From the NCBI RefSeq assembly GCF_001619985.1, contig NW_017264200.1:310001-374000 (forward strand): a stretch of DNA of 64,000 nt. Direction: 5' to 3'. Within the stretch, counting starts at the first letter, position 1; every line of letters begins with the position of its first letter. Both the position numbers and the translations under genes were made by a program. Positions 55,674 to 64,000 of this stretch are shown here, piece by piece. The notes below the pieces were generated by a model. That model had not been told where the DNA came from. It worked only from the letters and a program-made list of their open reading frames with translations, and did no database searches. This DNA is from Xylona heveae TC161 (lineage: Eukaryota > Ascomycota > Xylonomycetes > Xylonales > Xylonaceae).

Positions 55674-57419
55674 ATGGAGAACTCTGAACCTCGCACGGCT
55701 CGCAGCCGGGTGAGATCCAAAAAGGCCTGTGACAGTTGTCGACAGCGGAAGCGCAAGTGCGATGGAAACCGTCCCTGCGGCACATGTATGCGCTACGAAT
55801 ATGAATGCACCTATCCCAAGACCAATCGCCGAAAGCATGCAACAATTACAAACGATCCGACCTCACCTCCTGTTGCAGAGGGGCCTGGATCTTATACTGC
55901 GCTCTCGCCGGTGAGCTCCGAGAAGCCCCCAAACCCCGGGGAAGGCCACAATGACGGGACATTGGAGCAAAAAAGCGACTCCCAACCCTCAGTTGCACCT
56001 CGGGATATGACACAGTATAAATGCAGATTTATTGGACCGGGCAGCGCTGTTGCTTTTACGCGTGATGTTGGGGTTGATTTGCAGTTGAGCAGTGTCCCAA
56101 GATTACATTCGTACGCTTGGAATACTGGCATGAGGCTGGAGAACATTCCTCGAATAGATTCCCGCATCACCACTCTAATATCGCTTGATTGTTGTCAACG
56201 CTTCTCGAGCGCCTATTTTCAAGCGGTGAACCCTCTTTTTCCTCTCCTGGACGCCGAACAGTATGCGACTCAATGCGCTCATCATTGGAGTCGAGCAAAT
56301 GCCGGAACTGATTTTGAGGCCGTAGTCAGTATCGTTATTGCGCTGGGCTCTTTGTTTTCGCCACAGATGCCCTGTCTTGCTGAGGCAGAACTCGTCGGAC
56401 ATGCTCACACAATTTTGGATGCAGCCATATCGCAACCGCCAACGACGCTATCCTTATACATTGTGATCGGATGGATCTTGCTCTCACTATATCAACGCCT
56501 TACCACGCGTCCTACTATATCGTGGATGTCGATCAACATAGCAATGCACCTTGCCGAATCGACGGGATTACATCAAGAAATCGTTTCCGTTCAAAACGAT
56601 AGAAATGTACCGCCCAGAGTACTCGAACCAGAAGAACTTGAAACTAGACGCAGGGTCTTTTGGGTAGCGTGGTCACTCAACCGATTCTTCGCAGGTGAAA
56701 TGGCCCGATCAAGAGTCAAACTTAACAATATTCACTGCTTGAAACCTGCGCAAAAAGAGGGTGATTTCGTTAACAAACTTATATCCTTGACTGAATTGAT
56801 ACCCGACAATGTCGGATACTCGGTCAACAACGACGTTGAAGCGGATATGAAAACGCTTCTAGAAAAGCTGCCTGACCTCGGAGATGGCCCGCCAATCTTC
56901 TCCCTTCTCAAAGCAGACGTGTGTTTCCAATGCTACAGACGGCTTCGACTTTTCCGCAGGGGCCTCAAGGGCGAACAGACTGAATCCATTTTAGGTGTGA
57001 TCCGCAGTTCCGTCGCTGAAGCTAGAAAACTTTGCAATGAGCAACAGCCTTGGTGGAACATTCTGAGCACAACCTTTCAAAGTCTTCTTGTTCTCATCTC
57101 TATCAACACGGCCAGCAGTATAAGCTTAATTCCGGACGTAACCCAAGCTCTAGGGGAGATCGCCGCCGGCTACAATACGCATAATGCCAGAGAGGCACTG
57201 CAGATCTCACAGCAAATGGTCCGCAAGCTGTTAGAAAGGAAACGCGAAGAAGTCTGTGCATTGGAAAATGCCAGCTTGGAAATGGAGTCTGCAATTCTCC
57301 AGCCTATGTCAGACGTTGCTTCCGACTCGAACTTGTTTGAAGGAATGACTGCCGATAACATGGCCTGGACTCAATTCTTCTCTCCACAAATGCTTGGCGA
57401 TTATTTATTTTCTGTCTGA
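55674..57419 (+). CDS. Zn2Cys6 transcription factor
   Basis: Intronless 581-aa fungal regulator. The zinc cluster is Cys19, 22, 29, 35, 38 and 45 (spacing 2-6-5-2-6: CDSCRQRKRKCDGNRPCGTC), with basic flanks. The fungal-specific middle-homology domain is seen from SSAYFQAVNPLFPLLDAEQY to RRRVFWVAWSLNRFFAGEMA, about residues 180-345, then a helical C-terminal region. The target genes are unknown. It lies 3' to 3' with the MDR-family reductase and 2.7 kb from the MFS transporter, so the three could form a small inducible efflux/detoxification unit; that is inference from position only. Confidence 0.92.
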   Translation: MENSEPRTARSRVRSKKACDSCRQRKRKCDGNRPCGTCMRYEYECTYPKTNRRKHATITNDPTSPPVAEGPGSYTALSPVSSEKPPNPGEGHNDGTLEQKSDSQPSVAPRDMTQYKCRFIGPGSAVAFTRDVGVDLQLSSVPRLHSYAWNTGMRLENIPRIDSRITTLISLDCCQRFSSAYFQAVNPLFPLLDAEQYATQCAHHWSRANAGTDFEAVVSIVIALGSLFSPQMPCLAEAELVGHAHTILDAAISQPPTTLSLYIVIGWILLSLYQRLTTRPTISWMSINIAMHLAESTGLHQEIVSVQNDRNVPPRVLEPEELETRRRVFWVAWSLNRFFAGEMARSRVKLNNIHCLKPAQKEGDFVNKLISLTELIPDNVGYSVNNDVEADMKTLLEKLPDLGDGPPIFSLLKADVCFQCYRRLRLFRRGLKGEQTESILGVIRSSVAEARKLCNEQQPWWNILSTTFQSLLVLISINTASSISLIPDVTQALGEIAAGYNTHNAREALQISQQMVRKLLERKREEVCALENASLEMESAILQPMSDVASDSNLFEGMTADNMAWTQFFSPQMLGDYLFSV

Positions 57420-57746
57420 ACAATCAATGAAGCCGAGGCAACTTGAACAATGGTAACGGTAAATCGATATACTCCATAGTTTTTTTGCAAATACGATATC
57501 ATGATCACAATTTATAGCGAGATATGCAACTCACGTTCAATGTCGCAGGCTGTCAAATGGTACAACATGCGATCGGGATAGTCATTGTATAAAATTCTAG
57601 TGAATATATTTTCTCTTGGAGGTATGAATAATTTAAATAGGCTAGAAAAGCAAAAATCATGGCAAACTGACAAGCTCTAATTATCTGGGCCACATTGCGA
57701 AAATGGCAGCCGTTTCGGTAGTTGAGCGACAGACTCAGCAAGAGCA
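57420..57746. other. Short convergent intergenic region
   Basis: 327 bp between facing 3' ends; AT-rich, nothing recognised. Confidence 0.4.
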
Positions 57747-58700
57747 TCATGGAACGACAACAAATCGTTTCTTTGCTGCTCTGAAATTATTGTAGACATC
57801 CACCACCTCTTCACCAAGCTTCACTTGAGTAAACTCATCGTCTCCCTTCATCTTGTATCTGCCATCATCAAAACCAGGTGCTATTTCGGCCAAGAGGGCG
57901 GCTGTTTCCTCGGGCTCATAAGCAAGGGAGTTGGTGCCAACAATCGTCTGCTCCTGGCGATAGACAGTTTTCAAGGAAAAAGTGAGCTCAGAGTCTGGAG
58001 GGTTGCTTGCGATATAAGACAGCCGACCTCTAAACCCCAGCGCTTTGAGCGCATTGGACATTAATTGCGGGTCGCCGACTGTATTGATAATGACGTCTGC
58101 GCCACGACCGTCGGTCAACTTCTTGACACTCTCGAGCGTAGGGTCAGAGGTCAGGTTGATATCCGTGGTGTCGCCGCGGGAAGCGGTAATCGTCTTACAA
58201 CCAATGGAGCGGGCCAACTGAGTGGTAGCATCTCCTACCGCGCCAGTCGCTCCGAGGATGACGACGACATCCTTTGACTGCGTGTGCGCACGCTTTAAGG
58301 TGAGCAATGCTGTAGTCCATGGAACACCAATTGATGCCGCCTGGACAAACGACAGGCGTTTCGGGATCTCGGTCAATCCTTTTTCGGAGACGAGACAATA
58401 TTCTGCATGCGTGCCGTCTTCGGTATAAGAGAGAATATGACCACTGGTGCCAAATACGCGTTTGCCATTGAGCGACGAGGAAGGATCCTCGACGACGCCG
58501 GCAAAGTCACGCCCGGGAATCCGCGGGAAGGTGGTATTAGGAAAATATCCTTTGGCGTTGCTGGTGTCACTGTTATTAATACCAGCGGCATGAATCTTGA
58601 CCAGCGCAGATCCGGGTTTTGATTTCGGAATAGGAAGGCTGACGGCATTCAGGGAAAACGCGCCAGAAGCATCCTTGTTGATGCGGAGTGCTTTCATCAT
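57747..58700 (-). CDS. MDR-superfamily NADPH-dependent quinone/enone reductase-like protein
   Basis: Medium-chain dehydrogenase/reductase of the zinc-free quinone oxidoreductase type; substrate unknown. Intronless, 317 aa; starts MMKALRINKD, the second Met being an equal candidate. GroES-like N-terminal fold: VKIHAAGINNSDTSNAKGYF, then RIPGRDFAGVVEDPSS. The nucleotide-binding half has VVILGATGAVGDATTQLA, with the expected Ala/Gly loop, then RSIGCKTITASRGD. The Cys ligands of the structural zinc are absent. No signal peptide. Its upstream region is the same intergenic stretch that precedes the MFS gene and contains the 117-bp duplication, about 390 bp from the start codon. Confidence 0.92.
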   Translation of the reverse strand: MMKALRINKDASGAFSLNAVSLPIPKSKPGSALVKIHAAGINNSDTSNAKGYFPNTTFPRIPGRDFAGVVEDPSSSLNGKRVFGTSGHILSYTEDGTHAEYCLVSEKGLTEIPKRLSFVQAASIGVPWTTALLTLKRAHTQSKDVVVILGATGAVGDATTQLARSIGCKTITASRGDTTDINLTSDPTLESVKKLTDGRGADVIINTVGDPQLMSNALKALGFRGRLSYIASNPPDSELTFSLKTVYRQEQTIVGTNSLAYEPEETAALLAEIAPGFDDGRYKMKGDDEFTQVKLGEEVVDVYNNFRAAKKRFVVVP

Positions 58701-60163
58701 CTTGTTGGAAGGCAGAAGAGTGAGAAAAGATTACGGAAATGGGAGGCAAAATTTTTCAGAATAAATGATACAAATGAACTGAAACGAAAACAATCGATTT
58801 ATTTGCCAATGAAGAAACAAAAACGACAAAAAAAAACCTTTATGCACTTGAAATTGGTGAGTACGTGATAACTCTTTAATTTAAATCGATGCACAATAGA
58901 TTTTGTGGTCCTGCAGGGCAGCTTATTACCCGCTCAGGAGCTTCTCATCCGCAAATCAGAGCTCGATCCCAGTGCAATTTTTCCTAACATACGATATCTA
59001 GAAGGCCAATGTGGAGTATGATTCGAATGATCATTCAATGTAATTGCTATCATTTGCTTGATTCCAGGTCATCATTGCCTTATCTCGGGGTTCGGAGCGG
59101 ATCAGGTGCGGGTAATGCGGGGATTGCCCTTTATGTACATACTGGACGGTGGCGGGTAGAGCGGGCTTGTTTGTAGGGGGAGGGGGATTTATTTCCGCGT
59201 CAACTCCGTTCGGAGCGGATCAGGTGCGGGTAATGCGGGGATTGCCCTTTATGTACATACTGGACGGTGGCGGGTAGAGCGGGCTTGTTTGTAGGGGGAG
59301 GGGGATTTATTTCCGCGTCAACTCCAGCACACCGTAATGTGGTTAACTGTGTTGCGTTAGTCACGGGTGGCTAGATGACTGATGATTAAATAATTTGGAG
59401 TGGGATTGACTAAGGTGGGTACTCGTAGTTAACCAAGTGTGTCGCTTTGGTACCTGCGTGGCTGAAGAATACCTACCGTAGTAGGTAGGTAAGAAGAGGC
59501 TGCGGAAGAGACAAGGCGGAAATTCCGCAGGTGCATCTGGCTAAGTCAATACCGTTAGTGAAGGCAGTTAGGGTACCCTTACCACCAGTCCTACCACTGT
59601 CAGCTCTCATAGTTACGTCGCCCAACCTCAGACAATAATTTGGGCGGAAGAAGAACGAGCTGGGGGATCGTCAGCCATGATGAGGCACGTAATCTATTCA
59701 TTCTAGATCGATGGCTCTCCAGGACAGTCCTATTATACCGTTTTCCACCCTTCGTATGCCCTTGTTCGTGTCTCTCTTTTGTATCACAATCCTGATTAGA
59801 CATTAAGAAATAGCCTAAATTCTTTCCGCCCTCACCCTAAATCTGCCTACCACACTATTTTTCTCTTGTCCTCCCTTCCCTTGCTTGGTAATCCAAGGGA
59901 TGTTCGGTGTTATCGCACAATATAAGCTGTCAAATGCTCCGAAGTCGTCCGACTAAGATGGAGCTGTTATTCTATATCGCCTTTGAATTCTTTTTTTGAC
60001 ATATTGCCGCCGATTGCCCCCACTAGGTGGCTTCACCATCGGAGCTTAGGGTGTTGAACCCCCTGCAATAGACGTCCGATACCATTGACGGAGAACCCTA
60101 AACATAAAATTAAAAAAAAATACATATAAATCGCCCTTCTCCCTTTCCATTGGATACCATCCT
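58701..60163. promoter_or_regulatory. Divergent promoter region of the reductase and the MFS transporter
   Basis: 1.46 kb between outward-facing starts. Besides the tandem duplication at 59091-59325 it has short GTAGGTAGGTA-like runs near 59478-59490 and a T/A-rich leader before the transporter. No gene seen. Confidence 0.6.
59091..59325. repeat. Perfect two-copy tandem duplication, 117 bp matching, 118-bp period
   Basis: Copy 1 is 59091-59208 and copy 2 is 59209-59325; by eye they are identical over 117 bases, so the event is recent or conversion keeps them alike. Each copy has seven CGG triplets on the + strand, including CGGGTAATGCGG, plus an AGGGGGAGGGGG run. The joint creates CCGTTCGG, a CCG-N2-CGG palindrome not present at the left end. 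CGG triplets are half-sites for Zn2Cys6 regulators. Confidence 0.95.
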
Positions 60164-61921
60164 ATGTTCTCTCCTGATCGATCAGCCAGCCTGGCAGCAG
60201 CAAGAGACCTCGAACTCGAACCTCGTGCATTCAAAATGAGACTCGAAGAAGAAAGGGGAGAAGCTCCCAACCCGAGCCCGTCGGGACCACCGCCGGCGCC
60301 CAAACTAAGCCTCCTACATGAAATTGCTTTTGTGGCCATCATCTGCTCAGCTCAATTGATGACCCAAGCCGGCTTGGGTCAGATTATTGCCACACAATAC
60401 ATCGTCGGAAAGGACTTTGGCATCACCAACCCTGGCCTTCTCAGCTGGTTTTCCGCCTCGTACAGCTTGACCGTGGGCACATTTATTCTCATTGCCGGCC
60501 GACTGGGCGACATGTACGGCCATCGACTCATGTTTTGCTCGGGTTTCATATGGTTTGCTTTGTGGTCCCTGATTGCTGGCTTGAGCGTCTACTCGGGTCA
60601 TGTGCTGTTCAATTTCTGTCGAGCCATGCAAGGCATTGGTCCGGCATTTATTTTACCAAACGGCTTGGCTCTTCTGGGCCGCTTCTATCCTCCGGGACCG
60701 AGAAAGGGAATGGTATTTGGCATGTTTGGAGCCACGGCGCCCAATGGTTTCATCGTTGGTGCCGTCTTTGGATCTCTCTTCTCGCAGCTGGCATGGTGGC
60801 CATGGACGTACTATTCCTTTGCCATTGCTTGCGTTGGCCTGTCTATTGGAGGCTACTTGATCATCCCCACGATGGAATCATCCGCCGCCGACAATGTTCA
60901 CAGAAGAGCCGGCTTCGATTGGGCTGGCTCCATCACTGGAGTGACCGGTCTCGTGCTCGTCAATTTTGCCTGGAACCAAGGACCTGCCTACGGCTGGGAC
61001 AAACCGTACGTCTACATTCTTCTCATCATCGGCCTCATAATACTCGGGCTATTCGTCTTCATTGAGCTGCGGGCCGCACAGCCCTTGGTCCCACTGCACA
61101 GCTTATCGGGCGAGACAGGCTACGTACTAGCATGCGTTGCAGCGGGGTGGAGCAGCTTTGGTATCTGGATCTACTACATGTTCCGGTTTATGCTTGTGAC
61201 TCGGCATCTCACGCCGCTCAATGCAGCCGCGCAGATGACACCGGCGGGTATTTCTGGCCTGCTCGCGTCCATGACGACTGGGTTCTTGATCCACAAGGTA
61301 CCTGTTGCGAGGCTGATGGTGGTTGCAATGATTGCATTTTGCGTCGGCCTGATTCTCATTTCGACTGCGCCGGTACACCAGACGTATTGGGCACAATGGT
61401 TTGTCGCGATCCTCGTCACGCCATGGGGAATGGATATTAGCTTTCCGGCATCAACAATCATGCTCAGCAACTTTGTCTCCCACGAGCATCAGGGGATTGC
61501 GGCTTCACTCGTCGCAACTGTGGTCAATTACTCCATCTCAATTGGTCTCGGTATTGCCGGCACAGTTGAGGTCCAAGTCGCCGGCGGCGATCCGCTCAAG
61601 GGATTCCGCTGCGCCACCTGGACTGGAATTGGTCTCGCCGGGATGGGAATCGTGATTTCCATCATCTTTGCCGTCCGCATGAGCATGAAGTCCAGCCACG
61701 AGGCCAAGATGCAGAAAATGCACGCCGAGCATGCCGCGAGGGCGGATGCCTTTTCTGCGCATTCGGAAATGACACATTCTCGGACAGGCTCGGTCCAGGA
61801 AAAGGACAATTTCGATGACGTTGAGCTTCAGCAACATCCTGCAACACGCCAGCCGCGGATGCCACCGGCGACGTATATTCGTTCAGGAGGCTCGGCCGGG
61901 TCCCATCCTTCTCGTATTTAG
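60164..61921 (+). CDS. MFS transporter, 14-TM DHA2 type (Atr1/Amf1-like)
   Basis: Proton-coupled major facilitator of the plasma membrane; relatives export toxic compounds (aminotriazole, boron) or move ammonium. Intronless, 585 aa. An N-terminal cytosolic ~48 residues rich in Glu and Pro precede the first helix (LHEIAFVAIICSAQLM). Motif A: AGRLGDMYGHRLMFCSG between helices 2 and 3; RAMQGIGPAFILPNGLALLG is the helix 4-5 region typical of DHA2 members. About 14 hydrophobic segments can be counted, ending near MGIVISIIFAVRMS. The C-terminal tail (about 75 residues) is hydrophilic with Ser/Glu and possible phosphosites. Substrate is unknown. The duplicated CGG-rich element lies about 840 bp upstream. 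Confidence 0.93.
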   Translation: MFSPDRSASLAAARDLELEPRAFKMRLEEERGEAPNPSPSGPPPAPKLSLLHEIAFVAIICSAQLMTQAGLGQIIATQYIVGKDFGITNPGLLSWFSASYSLTVGTFILIAGRLGDMYGHRLMFCSGFIWFALWSLIAGLSVYSGHVLFNFCRAMQGIGPAFILPNGLALLGRFYPPGPRKGMVFGMFGATAPNGFIVGAVFGSLFSQLAWWPWTYYSFAIACVGLSIGGYLIIPTMESSAADNVHRRAGFDWAGSITGVTGLVLVNFAWNQGPAYGWDKPYVYILLIIGLIILGLFVFIELRAAQPLVPLHSLSGETGYVLACVAAGWSSFGIWIYYMFRFMLVTRHLTPLNAAAQMTPAGISGLLASMTTGFLIHKVPVARLMVVAMIAFCVGLILISTAPVHQTYWAQWFVAILVTPWGMDISFPASTIMLSNFVSHEHQGIAASLVATVVNYSISIGLGIAGTVEVQVAGGDPLKGFRCATWTGIGLAGMGIVISIIFAVRMSMKSSHEAKMQKMHAEHAARADAFSAHSEMTHSRTGSVQEKDNFDDVELQQHPATRQPRMPPATYIRSGGSAGSHPSRI

Positions 61922-64000
61922 TTTCATGTGTTCTTTTGTTGTTATTTCCTATCTTTTTTTTATTTCTTCATTCTCTTTTTTTTTTTTTTTCACACCGTAT
62001 GGTATTGAGCATTTTCTTATACGAGGTAATGTCCTGCCTGATACGACCTTATTCCCTACTTGTATTCCCTGTCCATTGGCTTTTAATCTTTTTATCATCA
62101 AGCTTGTTTGCATCGGTTCTTAGACTACGGAGCAATTTCTTATGCTAGGCATTTGGCAGCGGAGAATGGAATAAATGAAAGGAAATAGACTCTATTTGTC
62201 GTGGGCTGGATTTCGTTTTGCTATTTTATTTTAAATCTCCATTATCTCTATTTTCCATTTCCTATCATCTATTTCCGATTTTCTATTCTCCGTTTTTATT
62301 CACCATCTCCATTTTCCATCCTTTTCTTTTTTTCCTATCATTTTATCTTATTTTTTATTTCCTTTCTATTCCATTTACCCAAATATTGCTATTTCGGTTA
62401 CCATGTACAATACCAATGCCATTCATCGATATTCTCATCTTATTATCTTGCTACTATCCACATTATCTACTTTACTCTCAGCATACAACCTCAACCGTGC
62501 ACTCTTTACACTCTGTACGCTCTGTACATTATGGAGGAGTCGCAGTATCACTATACATTGTGTAACCCGTTCAAGCGCCCCTTTGGTTCCAGGATGGGTG
62601 GCAACGCCAAACTGCCAAGCTGCCAAGCAGCAGGACGCAGGACGCCAGCCGCAGGTAGACTTTCCCCGGGAGCGAGGAGGGGGCCGCCTGGGGCGAAGGG
62701 GTCGTGCGTATTCCTCGCTACTGCATACCAAATGCAAGGAACACGATCACGATGCCTTGACCCCCTTTTTTCGATTTTGATTTTACTTTATCTGTTTTTA
62801 TTTTATCTTACTATTTTGGTTTGGTTTGGTTTGTTTTATTTTATTCAATTTTTTTTTTACCTTTCTTTTCATTTTTTGTTTTGTTTTGTTTTGTTGTTGT
62901 TTTTTACCTTTGTTTTTTGGGGGGTTTTTATTTTCTGTTTCTTTTTCTTATTATTTTTTTTTTAACTTTTAATTGTTTACTATATTGGGACATACACCTG
63001 CCTTATGACCCTGTAACCTTGCAGGCTTGCGACATTACCCCCTCCCTTTGATCTACTCGATAAAGATATAGTTTTTTCTGGATCTCGATCTGCTGCTACC
63101 CATACACGCTGCCCACACACACACATCGGTAGGATCGGTAGGCGGGTCAGACTGTAGGACTATACGGAGGTAGGGGATCAACATTCCTGTGGTTTGCCAC
63201 GGTATCCACATCCAACCATCCTCTAACCCTCTCTATCCCTCCAACTCTCCAGCCCTTCAGCCTTCCAGCTCTCCGGTCGATTAAACGTTAACGTTAACGT
63301 TATTCAACATCTATCTATTGCTTATATGGCAGAAGAGTAGATGTGTGTTGTGGGCTGTGGGTTGGTTTTCGGTATTAGGACTATGCCCGTGCCGTGCCTA
63401 TGCCAGTGCCATTCAAATGAATTATTGTACTCCCTCTACCTTATCTTATTTAGTATCGTGACTCATCCTCCCTCCAATATGCGCTAATTGTCCCAGTTCA
63501 AATCCTTCTATCTGTTGGATTAAACACCCTCTCCTATCATAGCCTCATAGGGATCCTTGTATTACTATGCAGTCCTATTGGTGTCACCATGTCATACAGA
63601 GTCCGTTATATCAATGACAATTTGACAAAATGACAAAATGACAAATTGACAAATTGACAATCAGACAATCAGACAATCTGCTTGTGAACAGTGAATTCGT
63701 GGTCATGGCTCATACGCGGTTCCTATCGTACGAGTATGCAGGCAGCGGGCAGCAGGTAGTCCTGACTCCCATGATCCATTGCTCTATTGTCTAGTGTCTA
63801 TGTCCTCTACTACGTACACGGAGTATAGAGCCAATAATCCAAGAATCTCGGGTATCGGTTTATTTTATTTTATTTTATTTTATACCTTTGGCTTTCCCTC
63901 CCCAAACAAACAAACAAACCAACAAACCAACAAATAAGGCAGAACAAAACTCTAAAAAAGAAAGAAAGAGAGAAAAGGGAGAAAGAGAGAAAAGAAAAAG
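61922..64000. repeat. Low-complexity, pyrimidine-rich right end with several short tandem repeats
   Basis: No gene supported. 61930-62480 and 62760-62970 are strongly T/C-rich with TTTTATTTT-like units. A GC-richer island at about 62580-62710 has GCCAAG/GCAGGACGC mini-repeats. Further right are an (ACGTTA)n palindromic run at about 63286-63301, a tandem TGACAAAAT/TGACAAATT array then CAGACAAT units at 63614-63678, and (TTTTA)n at about 63859-63884. (CAAA)n runs at 63906-63930 and a GA-rich end follow. CACGGAGTA occurs near 63818. Long open frames here are composition artefacts. Confidence 0.65.

Noticed and set aside
55674-61921. Secondary-metabolite gene cluster.
   Set aside because: No polyketide synthase, non-ribosomal peptide synthetase, terpene cyclase or similar core enzyme is present; only regulator, reductase and transporter.
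62201-63051. Plus-strand frames with long Phe/Leu/Ile runs.
   Set aside because: They come from T/C-rich low-complexity DNA and stop where composition changes; no conserved motif.

Overview
The window reads as nuclear DNA of a filamentous ascomycete (Pezizomycotina, most likely Eurotiomycetes). The evidence is short GT-AG introns (about 47-90 nt) with CTAAC/CTGAC-type branch points, fungal-only families (phytochrome histidine kinase, opsin-related protein, Zn2Cys6 regulators, DHA2-type MFS, exo-beta-1,3-glucanase D), and recurring TACGGAGTA motifs between genes. Spliced models were built by hand from frame, splice-site and family consistency. All multi-exon models given here close in frame. 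No retroelement, DNA transposon, tRNA, rRNA or CRISPR array was recognised.

Layout. 1-8.9 kb holds light-sensor genes: a fungal phytochrome cut by the left edge, a gene-poor 3.7 kb stretch, and an opsin-related protein that has lost the retinal lysine, with a GATA-rich repeat array in its upstream region. 9-18 kb holds a Zn2Cys6 regulator, an unusual fusion of a degenerate HAL3/CoaC-type flavoprotein domain to F-box-like and WW-containing repeats, and the nuclear-fusion protein Kar5/Tht1. 18.6-33.6 kb is dense housekeeping: mitochondrial uL6, 3'(2'),5'-bisphosphate nucleotidase (Met22), an Rsm1/NIPA C3HC zinc-finger protein, a Snf2 ATPase, a small mitochondrial protein, Fmp52, and sulfite reductase flavoprotein Met10. 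33.6-44.4 kb holds a simple-sequence region, membrane-anchored GH5 glucanase ExgD, a TauD-like dioxygenase and a YANK/STK32-type kinase. 46.5-54.5 kb holds ubiquitin-conjugating enzyme Ubc8, ketopantoate hydroxymethyltransferase, Atg12 and Dbf4. 55.7-61.9 kb holds a Zn2Cys6 regulator, an MDR-family reductase and an MFS transporter, with a perfect 117-bp tandem duplication in the intergenic region between reductase and transporter. The last 2 kb is low-complexity, pyrimidine-rich DNA.

The most unusual observation is ubc8. Its conserved protein can be restored only by splicing eight introns around exons of 8, 3 and, most economically, a single nucleotide. Other points of note are the dead-site flavoprotein fusion, the promoter tandem duplication rich in CGG triplets, and the neighbouring phytochrome and opsin-like genes with their upstream repeat array.
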